Source: Spirosoma terrae
Lineage (GTDB): Bacteria; Bacteroidota; Bacteroidia; Cytophagales; Spirosomataceae
Assembly: GCF_010435915.1 (NCBI RefSeq)
Contig: NZ_JAAFZH010000004.1
Coordinates: forward strand, 62,001 to 126,000
Direction of reading: 5' to 3'
DNA: 64,000 nucleotides
In this document: one piece after another, positions 17,588-25,715 of the stretch
Position numbering within the stretch: the first letter of the stretch is position 1
Layout of the letters: the number at the start of each line of letters is the position of its first letter
Program-made: the position numbers and the translations under genes
The notes under the pieces: model-generated
Databases searched by the model: none
Told to the model about the DNA's origin: nothing
Seen by the model: only the letters and a program-made list of their open reading frames with translations

Positions 17588-17730
17588 GCCGGAAGCTCGA
17601 TGGAGTCAGATGGGTAGACATTCACCCCTGAATATAGAACTCCCCCAAAGCTCGTGCACCCGGCTTGATCCCTAATTGAGGAATATCCGCGCTGAACTGC
17701 CAAAGATGAACGTCGAAATGCGGCCCCTGA

Positions 17731-20700
17731 CTACCGCCCGCAAATGCCTTTAAAATCGCAATACTGGCATATTTCGATCTGATCGGTCTTGCGGAATGGT
17801 TCGTTTTTGTCGAGAATTCGACGGATTAGTTCGCCCAATAGTTCTTCCGAATCTTTAATATACTGCTCAGGACTATCATCGTTACCGAATGTTACGGGAT
17901 TCGATTTAAACCCGCCTTTCAGATCCCTAAACGAATAAAATCCGGCATCAACCGGCAAATTGGCGGCCTCATAAATGTTACGTTTCGCCTTATCACGGGG
18001 TAACCCGCCATAATCGCGGATATTTTTTAGGGCCAGATAGCGGTAGAGCCAGAGCTGACGCATCTTATCTTCCCGACCATCTTTCAGTAGCTTTTCGGCC
18101 AGGTCTTTAGGCGCTTTATCGGGCAAATCGACCTTACCCGTTTTGTAGTCGACAATACGGATTCGATCCCCCAACCGCTCGATCCGGTCGATCTTTCCCG
18201 CTATACGAACGCGGATCGAGCGCCCGTCATGCAGCGGAACGGTTAAAAACGTTTCCAGGGTTTGCTCCGTACCAATCACATGCAGGCCAGTCAGTTCGCT
18301 CTGCTGCCGGTGGAAATCCAGCATGAGTTTTCGGGCCAGATCGTAGAGTAGCAGATTCATGCCGGATTCGATCACCCGTCCTTTCATCGACACGGCAAAC
18401 TCTTCTTCCAGCAAGGTCTTCACCACTGATTCATCGACCGGATTTCCTTTCAGATAATATTCTACGTCCAGTCGTTCCAGCACCTTGTGCAGCCAGCTAC
18501 CAAACTCAGCCGCGCCCATTTTCTCCTCGATTTCTTCCTCCTCGGCGATGTTGACGATTCGGCTGAAGTAAAATCGCATGGAACAGCTGATAAACTGGTT
18601 CAGATAGGACGGATAAAGCCCTTTTGTGGTCAACAGAGTGATCAAATCCGCCCGGATCGAATCGGTTTTGGGAACACTCAGATCCGCCAAATCGGCTACC
18701 TGACTGGTTCCGCTACGTCCAAACCGTACGGTCGGGTGGCTAATCCGAATCAGCCCGTTCGACCGTGGTACCAGCTCATGTTCAATCTGCCGGATAAATC
18801 GACTGGGCTCTCCCTTACTGTTCCCATAGGCATCGGTCGATGTCGTGTAGAGCAGGACCACATCGCTGGCGCGCTGCAATAACCGATAAAAGTGGTACGC
18901 CATAACGGCTTCCTGCTCCCGATAGGTAGGTAAGCTCAGCTCCGACGCAATATCAAAAGGAATCAGCGAATTTACTTTCCGCGACTGAGGCAGTACGCCT
19001 TCGTTAACCGACAAAATAATGACCCGGTCAAAATCCAGGGCACGCGTTTCCAGCATCCCCATAATCTGAAGCTGACTCTTTCCTTCGCTCGTAAACGGAA
19101 TACTCGTCTGTCGGATCAGCTCGTACAGAAACTGCCGGAAACTTCGTACCGTAACGGGGGTACTTGTATCACCGGATTTAGCCTGCCGATCCAAGGTGGC
19201 TTCCAGCTGTTTCAGCAACGTAAAGAACAAATACAGGTACTCGATCTCGACGGCATCCTGACTGGTTCGATACACGTCACGTAGCAAATCGATCAGGTCA
19301 TAAAGAGCCTGGATGGTTTTGAGTGGTTCTTCGTTGGGCCAGCGAGTAAATAGCACCCGCACCAGCGGATCGTTTTGTCCTAGTTCGCAGAGCTCCCGTT
19401 CGGTCAGATACACCCGCTGCTCTTTAACGATGACTTTGGCGATCCACTGAAACAAAGGCTCCGGCGGAACCACCTCACCCGATTCCAGTATGTCGCCCGG
19501 CCATAGCAACTCCCTGATCCGTTCATACTGTTTGATGAATGGATGATTCAGCACCTTCACTACGTGGCGATGGTGGTACTTAGGAATGCGCAGGTCGCGG
19601 CCGTCTTTCGTGCGAAACTCATGAACGGTACGTTGCATCTCAAACAACGTATCGACCAGCGTAAACAGCAATGAGCTTTTTAACGACAAGCCCATCGTTA
19701 CGTTCAGATTCGTTACGTTCTCGTCCAGCGCATAAAGCACCGGCATCAAAAGCGTTTCGTCGGCCAGCACAATAGCAGTTCTGGGTGGACTGGATCGCCT
19801 GGATTGCCCGGCTTCGGCAGTCGGGCCGCTTCTACGTTGCTCGGTTTGCCAATCACTATACAGCTTTCCCGCTACCTTCGCCTGCATACTCGCGTTAGGT
19901 ACGCCCACGACGCGAATATTCTTTTCAGTACCAAGCAGATTATCCGACAGTTGTTCCAGATCGTCACGGTTCTGTCGGGAAAAAAGCCAGCCGTTGTCGC
20001 GGTAGCGACGCAAAAACTCGCCAGCCTCCTGTCCCCAATCACGAACGTAGTATTGATCGGCATCCCAGATCAGCTCAGCCTTATCGGCTTCCACCAGTAC
20101 GCGGATAATATGCTCTTCGGCTCGGCTGAGCGCGTTAAAACCAACGAAATAAATACGTTCATAAGCGTAGTTATCCCGAATCTTCGTTTCTGCGTCCTGA
20201 GCCAGCAGCCTGTAAGCCATTCCCCGATAAGCCAGCCCCTGGTCAGTCAACCGCTTCTGGAACGCATGGTAAGCCGCATGGAGATTTTCGAACAGTTTAA
20301 AGTAACGCTGCGTACCCGGTGTCTCAACGACAGTATGGGCCGACGATGTTTCGTTGACTTTCCACCGCTCAAGCGCTTTAGCCGCCGTCAGGTAGCTAAA
20401 CAGTTCGTGAGGGTTGATCAGGTATTGATCGATCCGGTCAAAATCCGATAATAATATAGATGCCCAGCCAATAAACTGCTCAAATTCAACGAGTGGGTCA
20501 ATCTCTTTAAAGACCTCGTAGAGTTCGAAAAGCAGACTTACGGAATCGGCTAATTGCACACCCGCTGCCTGCGTAATAAAATCATCGACGGCCAGCGCGT
20601 GAGGTGCCAGAAACGGGCGGTCAGACAGAGCAGCCAGCTCATCAAGAAAAACGGAAACGGCCCGGCGAGTGGGCAAAATCACCCAAACATCACGTAGACT

Positions 20701-20751
20701 GGGGCCGTGCGTGTCAAAAATACGTTGAGCAGTTTGCTGAAGAAACGTCAA
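17731..20751 (-). CDS. PD-(D/E)XK nuclease, AddB/RecB-like
   Basis: A 1,006-residue protein. The N-terminus (VWVILPTRRAVSVFLDEL) resembles the inactivated helicase-like domain of AddB; no Walker A motif is visible. The C-terminal quarter is a RecB-type nuclease: FGSWLHKVLE, then IAGKIDRIERLGDRIRIVDY followed by KTG (the D...D-x-K catalytic residues) and a C-terminal Cys cluster IEICQYCDFKGIC. With the earlier cysteine in NQFISCSMRFYF these make four cysteines fitting the iron-sulphur staple of AddB nucleases. Its role should be processing of double-strand breaks with an AddA-like helicase, but no such gene lies in the window. The start is TTG at 20751: the frame is open upstream only to a TAA at 20812 with no ATG or GTG start that fits better. 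Confidence 0.85.
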   Translation of the reverse strand: MTFLQQTAQRIFDTHGPSLRDVWVILPTRRAVSVFLDELAALSDRPFLAPHALAVDDFITQAAGVQLADSVSLLFELYEVFKEIDPLVEFEQFIGWASILLSDFDRIDQYLINPHELFSYLTAAKALERWKVNETSSAHTVVETPGTQRYFKLFENLHAAYHAFQKRLTDQGLAYRGMAYRLLAQDAETKIRDNYAYERIYFVGFNALSRAEEHIIRVLVEADKAELIWDADQYYVRDWGQEAGEFLRRYRDNGWLFSRQNRDDLEQLSDNLLGTEKNIRVVGVPNASMQAKVAGKLYSDWQTEQRRSGPTAEAGQSRRSSPPRTAIVLADETLLMPVLYALDENVTNLNVTMGLSLKSSLLFTLVDTLFEMQRTVHEFRTKDGRDLRIPKYHHRHVVKVLNHPFIKQYERIRELLWPGDILESGEVVPPEPLFQWIAKVIVKEQRVYLTERELCELGQNDPLVRVLFTRWPNEEPLKTIQALYDLIDLLRDVYRTSQDAVEIEYLYLFFTLLKQLEATLDRQAKSGDTSTPVTVRSFRQFLYELIRQTSIPFTSEGKSQLQIMGMLETRALDFDRVIILSVNEGVLPQSRKVNSLIPFDIASELSLPTYREQEAVMAYHFYRLLQRASDVVLLYTTSTDAYGNSKGEPSRFIRQIEHELVPRSNGLIRISHPTVRFGRSGTSQVADLADLSVPKTDSIRADLITLLTTKGLYPSYLNQFISCSMRFYFSRIVNIAEEEEIEEKMGAAEFGSWLHKVLERLDVEYYLKGNPVDESVVKTLLEEEFAVSMKGRVIESGMNLLLYDLARKLMLDFHRQQSELTGLHVIGTEQTLETFLTVPLHDGRSIRVRIAGKIDRIERLGDRIRIVDYKTGKVDLPDKAPKDLAEKLLKDGREDKMRQLWLYRYLALKNIRDYGGLPRDKAKRNIYEAANLPVDAGFYSFRDLKGGFKSNPVTFGNDDSPEQYIKDSEELLGELIRRILDKNEPFRKTDQIEICQYCDFKGICGR

Positions 20752-20865
20752 TAGCTGGTTATCGATAGTTACTAGTAAAGGTACGAAGGTTTGTGGTTCC
20801 TGGTTCCTGTTTTATTGGTTATGGCTTCAGAATTCCGAAACCATAAGGAACTCTTGTTACCATAC

Positions 20866-20963
20866 TTTACCACCCCCAACCCCCTCCTAAAACAGGAGGG
20901 GGCTCCAGACTCCAGAGCTTTTTTTAGCCCCTCCTGTTTTAGGAGGGAGTTGGGGGTGGTAAA
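20866..20963. repeat. Large imperfect palindrome, possible dispersed element
   Basis: Arms 20866-20904 and 20926-20963 match over 38-39 bases with one substitution and one indel. Each arm itself folds (CCCCTCCT / AGGAGGGG around AAAAC), so the whole can form one long stem or two short hairpins. It fills the gap between miaE and the AddB-like gene. It looks like the short C-rich/G-rich palindromes that recur in Cytophagales genomes; recurrence was not tested. Confidence 0.7.
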
Positions 20964-21017
20964 TTCGGACAGAACGCTAACCCAAACGGTTTCTAAACCA
21001 ATAAAACCATTTTCCCC

Positions 21018-21614
21018 CTAGTGCATCCGGTCACCACGTACCTCCAGATTCGCCATGATATCGGCTTCAACCGCTAAAAACTCTTTCCAGCGCTCACGCA
21101 CTCGCTCTGCAGGCAAATACGTTTCGGCCAGTTCGATAAAATTGCGGTAGTGTCCAGCTTCCGAAATCATCAATTCCCGGTAAAATTTCCGCAAGCCCTC
21201 ATCCTCAATGTGCTCTGACAAAAGTTTGAACCGTTCGCAACTCCGGGCTTCGATTAGTGCATTAAGCAAGAGATTATCCATCAGTTGCTCTTTCTGATCG
21301 CCAATCGACCGACGTAACCGCGACCGCAGTTGATTCACGTATTCGTCTTTACGCTGACGACCCAGAGGAATGTTTCGCTTGCGGAGTTCTTTCAGCACGC
21401 GCTGAAAATGTCCCCACTCTTCAGCCACCACAGGTGTGAGCACCTCTACCAGCTTTTCTTTATCGGAATATTGAACAATCAGCGAAATACAGGACGAAGC
21501 TGCTTTCTGCTCGCAGTAAGCGTGATCGATCAAAATATCACCAATATTCATTTCGGCAATATTGACCCAACGAGGATCAGTTGGCAGTTCGAGTCCTAAG
21601 GTTGTGAGCGACAT
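21018..21614 (-). CDS. miaE: tRNA-(ms2io6A37) hydroxylase MiaE
   Basis: The 198-residue protein has the ferritin-like di-iron fold of MiaE: an early glutamate helix (MNIGDILIDHAYCEQKAASS), EEWGHFQRVLKEL carrying the E-x-x-H pair (about residues 66-70), ARSCERF, and SEAGHYRNFIELAE with the second E-x-x-H. It hydroxylates the isopentenyl side chain of 2-methylthio-N6-isopentenyladenosine at position 37 of tRNAs, using oxygen. Length fits the family (about 190-210 residues). It is transcribed from the minus strand, divergent from the msrA gene, with 141 bp between them. Downstream lies the palindrome at 20866-20963 and then the AddB-like gene. Confidence 0.93.
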   Translation of the reverse strand: MSLTTLGLELPTDPRWVNIAEMNIGDILIDHAYCEQKAASSCISLIVQYSDKEKLVEVLTPVVAEEWGHFQRVLKELRKRNIPLGRQRKDEYVNQLRSRLRRSIGDQKEQLMDNLLLNALIEARSCERFKLLSEHIEDEGLRKFYRELMISEAGHYRNFIELAETYLPAERVRERWKEFLAVEADIMANLEVRGDRMH

Positions 21615-21755
21615 GAATCAATCTGTTAAGCCAACCACAAAGGTAACAGCTGATACGTATTGAAAATGTATCGCGACGGTTTCGCAAGCCTATATATGCG
21701 CCTAAAAATAAAACGCTTCTTCTAACTGACTGGCTTACTTTTTAGTTGTGTCATT

Positions 21756-22448
21756 ATGTTTCCTTTGCATATGTGTCCTAATTATCTGCCCCTATTTACT
21801 ATTCTTTTTCTTCTGGTAAATCTGGCGATGTCAGGCTGCAATCAAGCGCCCACTACAGCCTCCAGAGAAACAACAGATGTCGTAGATACCCGTTTGGCTA
21901 CGTTGCCCTCGCTACGTCCAGGAGAAGCAGTTGCTACGTTTGGTGGTGGTTGTTTCTGGGCAGTTGAAGAAGAAATGAGATTGCTGAAAGGCGTTAGGGC
22001 GGTTGTGTCGGGTTATGCCGGTGGAGACCTGGACTATCCTACCTACGAGCAGGTTGGAACCGATCAGACGGGCCATGCCGAAGCGGTTCAGGTCTATTAC
22101 GATCCTGCTGTCATGCCTTATAACGTATTATTGGATGCATTCTTTGCGGGTCATGATGCGACTCAGTTGAACCGACAGGGACCGGATATAGGCAAACACT
22201 ATCGTTCCATCGTCTTTTTCCGTAATACAGTCGAAAAGGCGGCTATTGAAGCGGCTATAAAACGTGAATCGACGCATCACAAAGCACCCATTGTTACACA
22301 GGTTGTTCCCTTCAAGGCTTTTTACCCGGCCGAGATGTATCATCAGGATTACTATCGGCAACATCCTTACAGCCTCTATATTCATCTGGTTTCGGAACCC
22401 AAAGTGGATAAATTTCGGGAACGAATGCATAATTGGTTAACGGATTAA
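21756..22448 (+). CDS. msrA: Peptide-methionine (S)-S-oxide reductase MsrA, exported lipoprotein form
   Basis: The 230-residue protein carries the MsrA catalytic motif ATFGGGCFWAVEEEM with the active cysteine at about residue 66, then VVSGYAGGDLDYPTYEQV, GHAEAVQV, and HDATQLNRQGPDIGKHYRS, all conserved in the family. The first 28 residues form a signal with a lipobox-like LAMSGC, so the enzyme probably sits in the cell envelope and repairs oxidised methionine in exported proteins. Only the catalytic cysteine remains in the mature domain, so it is a one-cysteine type without an internal resolving cysteine. The start may be the ATG at 21756 or the in-frame ATG at 21771. It is followed after about 190 bp by the coiled-coil gene set, with no obvious connection. 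Confidence 0.93.
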   Translation: MFPLHMCPNYLPLFTILFLLVNLAMSGCNQAPTTASRETTDVVDTRLATLPSLRPGEAVATFGGGCFWAVEEEMRLLKGVRAVVSGYAGGDLDYPTYEQVGTDQTGHAEAVQVYYDPAVMPYNVLLDAFFAGHDATQLNRQGPDIGKHYRSIVFFRNTVEKAAIEAAIKRESTHHKAPIVTQVVPFKAFYPAEMYHQDYYRQHPYSLYIHLVSEPKVDKFRERMHNWLTD

Positions 22449-22635
22449 GCCGGTCAAAAACAAAGAAAGTACGTAATTAGTCAAAACGTTCGGCCCGTCC
22501 AGGGACATTTTGTCAGTCCCCGTAACCGTTCGGCCAAATCTGGTATTGCGGGAATGAGCCGAACCTTGTAAAATTGTTTCGTAATTCATCAACGGGCATT
22601 TTCACGCAGAAATGCTCCGACATGACAAACAACTT

Positions 22636-23343
22636 ATGCCAGAACCCGATAAATCGCTTGGTCGAAAAATCCTGGGCTTCTTCATCAAAGAAGAAGGCTC
22701 CGATGTGGCAGCAGGAACGCCCCCTGCGCCATCTCCAACACCAACAGCGCCACGTCCGGCAAATACGGCTCCAACGCCCCAGCCGTCCGCTACTCGACCA
22801 GTAGCCCCTGCGGATAAGGAGGCAATTGATCCAAAATTTGCTGAACATCTGGCTGATGTTCTTGCTAAGAACAACCCGCCAGGCCCCGATTATTTCGAGT
22901 TTAGAGAAACGCTACGTAGCTTATCTAATCTGGGTTTACCGGAAGATAAACAGTTTCAGGCAGCCTGGGCTAGTTTCAAAGCGTTGGGAGGAAGCAACGA
23001 CATGACGACATTGACGAAAACAGCCAATCAGTATATTGCCGCGCTGAACAATGACCGTGACGCTTTCTCCAAAAGTGTTGAAGCAGCTCTATCTGACCGG
23101 GTGGGTGGTTTGCAAAATGAGCAGAAGCGTCTGCAATCAGAAAACGAAGCGTTGGAAAAACAGCTCGTCGACATACAGCAAAAAATCAGCGCTAATACCA
23201 ATCGTTTGCAGGCTATTGGCGGTGAAATCAACGACCAGAGTGCAAAAATCACGCAGAACCGGCAAAATTACGAATCGACTTTTGAGCACTTTACGGAGCA
23301 GATCAAAAGCGACATTACCAAAATAACGCAGTACCTTAAGTAA
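22636..23343 (+). CDS. Cytosolic coiled-coil protein with Pro/Ala linker (first gene of a three-gene set)
   Basis: From ATG at 22636 (MPEPDKSLGRKILGFFIKEE) the product has 235 residues; an ATG at 22612 would add eight residues. It has no signal peptide or membrane helix. A short helix (residues 1-18) is followed by a proline/alanine/threonine linker (about 25-62), a helical domain (about 65-150; FRETLRSLSNLGLPEDKQFQ, FKALGGSNDM) and a C-terminal coiled coil (about 155-235) with heptads such as LQNEQKRLQSENEALEKQ. I do not recognise a named family. It is followed by a membrane coiled-coil protein and a membrane-anchored actin-fold protein in the same direction, suggesting that the coiled coil assembles with one of them. 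Function unknown. Confidence 0.75.
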   Translation: MPEPDKSLGRKILGFFIKEEGSDVAAGTPPAPSPTPTAPRPANTAPTPQPSATRPVAPADKEAIDPKFAEHLADVLAKNNPPGPDYFEFRETLRSLSNLGLPEDKQFQAAWASFKALGGSNDMTTLTKTANQYIAALNNDRDAFSKSVEAALSDRVGGLQNEQKRLQSENEALEKQLVDIQQKISANTNRLQAIGGEINDQSAKITQNRQNYESTFEHFTEQIKSDITKITQYLK

Positions 23344-23480
23344 GTTTTCAGTTTATAGTATAGAGTTTATAGTTTATACAGGGCCGCCCGAACGGTGACT
23401 AACGCATCAGCAGTTCTCTTGCGTCAGCGACTATAAACTGAAAACTCCAAACTGAAAACCCCGAACTCCAAACTGAAAAC
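23343..23480. repeat. Inverted and direct repeats between genes 1 and 2 of the coiled-coil set
   Basis: A perfect 17-bp inverted repeat (23343-23359 with 23430-23446) encloses about 70 bases. Next to its right arm, the unit CTCCAAACTGAAAAC recurs at 23445-23459 and, less its last base context, at 23467-23480. The region is AT-rich and contains no gene. It could influence processing between the two genes or be a degenerate mobile palindrome. Confidence 0.6.
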
Positions 23481-23486
23481 TATAAA

Positions 23487-24500
23487 ATGGCAACTCCTGA
23501 TTTCTCACAACTGGGTGGTGGTACGAATGCAGATAAGCGTTCGTTCTGGAGCCGCCCCGAAGGTATTTTTGGCACGATGGTTCTGGCCGGATTGGCCGGA
23601 TTCGGTCTGTGGCATCTGAACGATATACTCGAATTCCTGATCCGGGCTACGTCCAATATTCTTGAATTGTCGCTCCTGCTCGGTGCGCTAGGCGTTCTTA
23701 TTTTCCTGTTTACGAGCAAAGATGTTCGTACAGCCGTTTTCTTTCTGTTCAAATCGTTGATGCGTAGCATTACGGGTACGGTGATACAACTGAATCCAAT
23801 CGCCATCATGAAAATCTACATTCAGGATTTGAAAGACAAACGCGAGAAGATGCAGGGGCAAATCAATACGTTGGCTGGTCAGTTGGTAAAGCTGAACAAA
23901 CGGATTAACGAAAACAATGAGTCCATTAAGCAGAAATTCGCCGAAGCCAACAAGGCAAACTCCATGAGCGACAAGCCAGGCATGCGCGAAACAGCCCAGC
24001 TGGCAACCATCGAAGGGGCCGGTCTCCAGGAGATGAACGAAAAATTGCTGCCGCTGCAACGGAACATTAAGCAGGTGATGGCTTTCATGGAAAAAGTGAA
24101 CCAGAGCGCCGACTACATTATCAAGGAAACCGAGATTAAAGTACGCCTGAAAGAGACTGAATATCAGATCGTGAAGGAAAGTTCGAATGCGCTGAAAACG
24201 GCCGTGAGCATATTCAAGGGCGACCCGGACAAGAAATTCTACTTCGATCAGTCGATGGAATTTATTCAGGATGACATGAGTCAGAAACTGGGCGAAATGA
24301 AACGGGCGATGGATCTGTCGATGGACTTTATCAACGGGGTTGATATTCAGAACGGTATTCTTTCTGACAAAGGCCAGGCACTCCTGGAAGCCTACAATAA
24401 GGGCGAATTCAAGATGGTTCAGCTCGATAGCCCCGCACCGACTGTTAACCTGGGACCTAATCCCCAGAAAGACGCCGGTTACCGTAATCTGCTCGACTAA
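23487..24500 (+). CDS. Membrane protein with PspA-like coiled coil (second gene of the set)
   Basis: The 337-residue protein has two membrane helices (about residues 30-50 and 55-75: GTMVLAGLAGFGLW and LELSLLLGALGVLIFLF) and a long cytoplasmic helical region from about 95 to 300. That part has heptad-rich stretches (LKDKREKMQGQINTLAGQLV, IKETEIKVRLKETEYQIVKE) resembling PspA/Vipp1 or SMC-like coiled coils. In databases such proteins are sometimes labelled as microtubule-binding, which I regard as uninformative. It lies 143 bp after the first coiled-coil gene and 97 bp before the actin-fold gene, all on the same strand. A role as a membrane scaffold is inference; no catalytic motif is visible. 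Confidence 0.78.
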   Translation: MATPDFSQLGGGTNADKRSFWSRPEGIFGTMVLAGLAGFGLWHLNDILEFLIRATSNILELSLLLGALGVLIFLFTSKDVRTAVFFLFKSLMRSITGTVIQLNPIAIMKIYIQDLKDKREKMQGQINTLAGQLVKLNKRINENNESIKQKFAEANKANSMSDKPGMRETAQLATIEGAGLQEMNEKLLPLQRNIKQVMAFMEKVNQSADYIIKETEIKVRLKETEYQIVKESSNALKTAVSIFKGDPDKKFYFDQSMEFIQDDMSQKLGEMKRAMDLSMDFINGVDIQNGILSDKGQALLEAYNKGEFKMVQLDSPAPTVNLGPNPQKDAGYRNLLD

Positions 24501-24508
24501 GCAGAATC

Positions 24509-24550
24509 GATTGGTTGACTGATTAGGCCTTTCTACGCTGTCAACCAATC
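24509..24550. repeat. Inverted repeat after the membrane coiled-coil gene
   Basis: Arms 24509-24519 and 24540-24550 (11 bp, perfect) enclose 20 bases, 8 bases after the stop codon. No U-run follows. It may modulate expression of the third gene relative to the second. Confidence 0.45.
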
Positions 24551-24597
24551 AACTGCCAGCAATTCAATCATTCCATCAATCAATCTTTTATACATCC

Positions 24598-25641
24598 ATG
24601 CAACGATTAACCGTAGCCGGTCGGCTGCTCATCACGGCGCTTATTCTGGCCGCTATTTTTTTCGGATTCCGTTATTTTGGCGGGAACGATGCTTTACGTA
24701 AACTCGCTCCCAAACAATCAGAAGAGTCGGCAACGCTACCCAAATCGGACGATCAAAGCTCGTCTTCTTCGGCCGAAGAATCGTCGGCTACCGATAACAC
24801 TTCGTCAGAGGCTACCGCCAGCGATACTCCTCGCCGGGCCTTCACCTACACTCCTCCGGCTCCCAACGGCGGTAAACTCAAAGGCGTCGTTGAACTGGGC
24901 GCGAGTGGTTTCAACTCGTTCATTATTCGTATCGACGATCAGAAGAACTGGAAACTCGAAAAGGCGGAATTCGGCAATAGTCTGGTTATTGAAAACATGG
25001 CTTCGGACGACGATATCCGGGCTGGTTTAAAAAGCTACATTGGCAAAATGCTTGATTTCGGCGTAAGTGGCCGCGACATTCACTTTGTGGTTAGCTCGGG
25101 CGCCGTCAAAGCCGAAGGCACGCAGAAGATTATCAAAGCCCTGAAATCGCTCAATTACTTCGTAAATACCGTAACTCCAGAGCAGGAAGGAACCCTGGCG
25201 CTACGTTCGGTTCTGCCTGCCGATTACGACAACAACTCGTTCGTCGTAGACATTGGCTCGGGCAACACCAAAATTTCCTGGAAAAATGGCGGTTCAACCA
25301 AAGCGCTTGAAACTTATGGAGCCAAGTATTTTCAGAATGGCACCAGCGACGACGTAGTGACTTCGGAGGTTAAAGCCAAGGCTAAACAGGTTCCGGAAGA
25401 TCACCGTAAAACCTGTTTCATCATCGGGGGCGTACCCTTCGAATTAGCCAAAGCAGTACGTAACGGTAAAGAACGCTATACTGTTCTCGACGCGCCATCG
25501 GCCTACAAACTCGACAATGCCAAATCAAAAGCCGGTTTGACCATTTATAAGGCGATTGCCGAAGCCACGGGTTGCGATCAGTTTGTTTTCGACTGGGATG
25601 CGAACTTTACAATTGGCTTCCTGTTGAACATGCCCAAATAG
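24598..25641 (+). CDS. Membrane-anchored Ppx/GppA-like ASKHA (actin-fold) protein (third gene of the set)
   Basis: The 347-residue protein has one N-terminal membrane helix (about residues 8-26), a low-complexity Ser/Glu/Asp/Thr linker (about 39-78), and a C-terminal domain from about 97. That domain starts VVELGASGFNSFIIRI, like the first phosphate loop of exopolyphosphatase/GppA, continues with VVSSGAVKAEG and NTVTPEQEGTLALRSV (the place of the catalytic E-E-E-A segment, here Q-E-G), and has the second phosphate loop VVDIGSGNTKISW. A late IIGGVPFELAKAV fits the adenosine/third loop. I infer an actin-fold NTP-binding or polyphosphate-related protein outside the membrane or facing the cytoplasm; orientation is unsettled. 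The changed catalytic segment suggests binding rather than hydrolysis. A strong terminator follows. Confidence 0.75.
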   Translation: MQRLTVAGRLLITALILAAIFFGFRYFGGNDALRKLAPKQSEESATLPKSDDQSSSSSAEESSATDNTSSEATASDTPRRAFTYTPPAPNGGKLKGVVELGASGFNSFIIRIDDQKNWKLEKAEFGNSLVIENMASDDDIRAGLKSYIGKMLDFGVSGRDIHFVVSSGAVKAEGTQKIIKALKSLNYFVNTVTPEQEGTLALRSVLPADYDNNSFVVDIGSGNTKISWKNGGSTKALETYGAKYFQNGTSDDVVTSEVKAKAKQVPEDHRKTCFIIGGVPFELAKAVRNGKERYTVLDAPSAYKLDNAKSKAGLTIYKAIAEATGCDQFVFDWDANFTIGFLLNMPK

Positions 25642-25660
25642 TCTCAACTAAATTATGCTC

Positions 25661-25700
25661 ATAAGAAAGGCCAGCATCTTGCAATGCTGGCCTTTCTTAT
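25661..25700. terminator. Bidirectional terminator-like hairpin
   Basis: Arms 25661-25677 and 25684-25700 pair perfectly over 17 bp with a 6-base loop. The gap is convergent between the actin-fold gene and the CAP-domain gene, and the stem lies 16-20 bases from each stop codon, so it likely serves both. Confidence 0.85.
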
Positions 25701-25715
25701 AGGGTTACGATACGT

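Noticed and set aside
20791..21021. Plus-strand open frame of 76 codons
   Set aside because: It is made almost entirely of the palindrome at 20866-20963 and shows no protein-like pattern.
23487..24500. Microtubule-binding protein
   Set aside because: The label probably comes from generic coiled-coil similarity; two membrane helices and the context do not support it.
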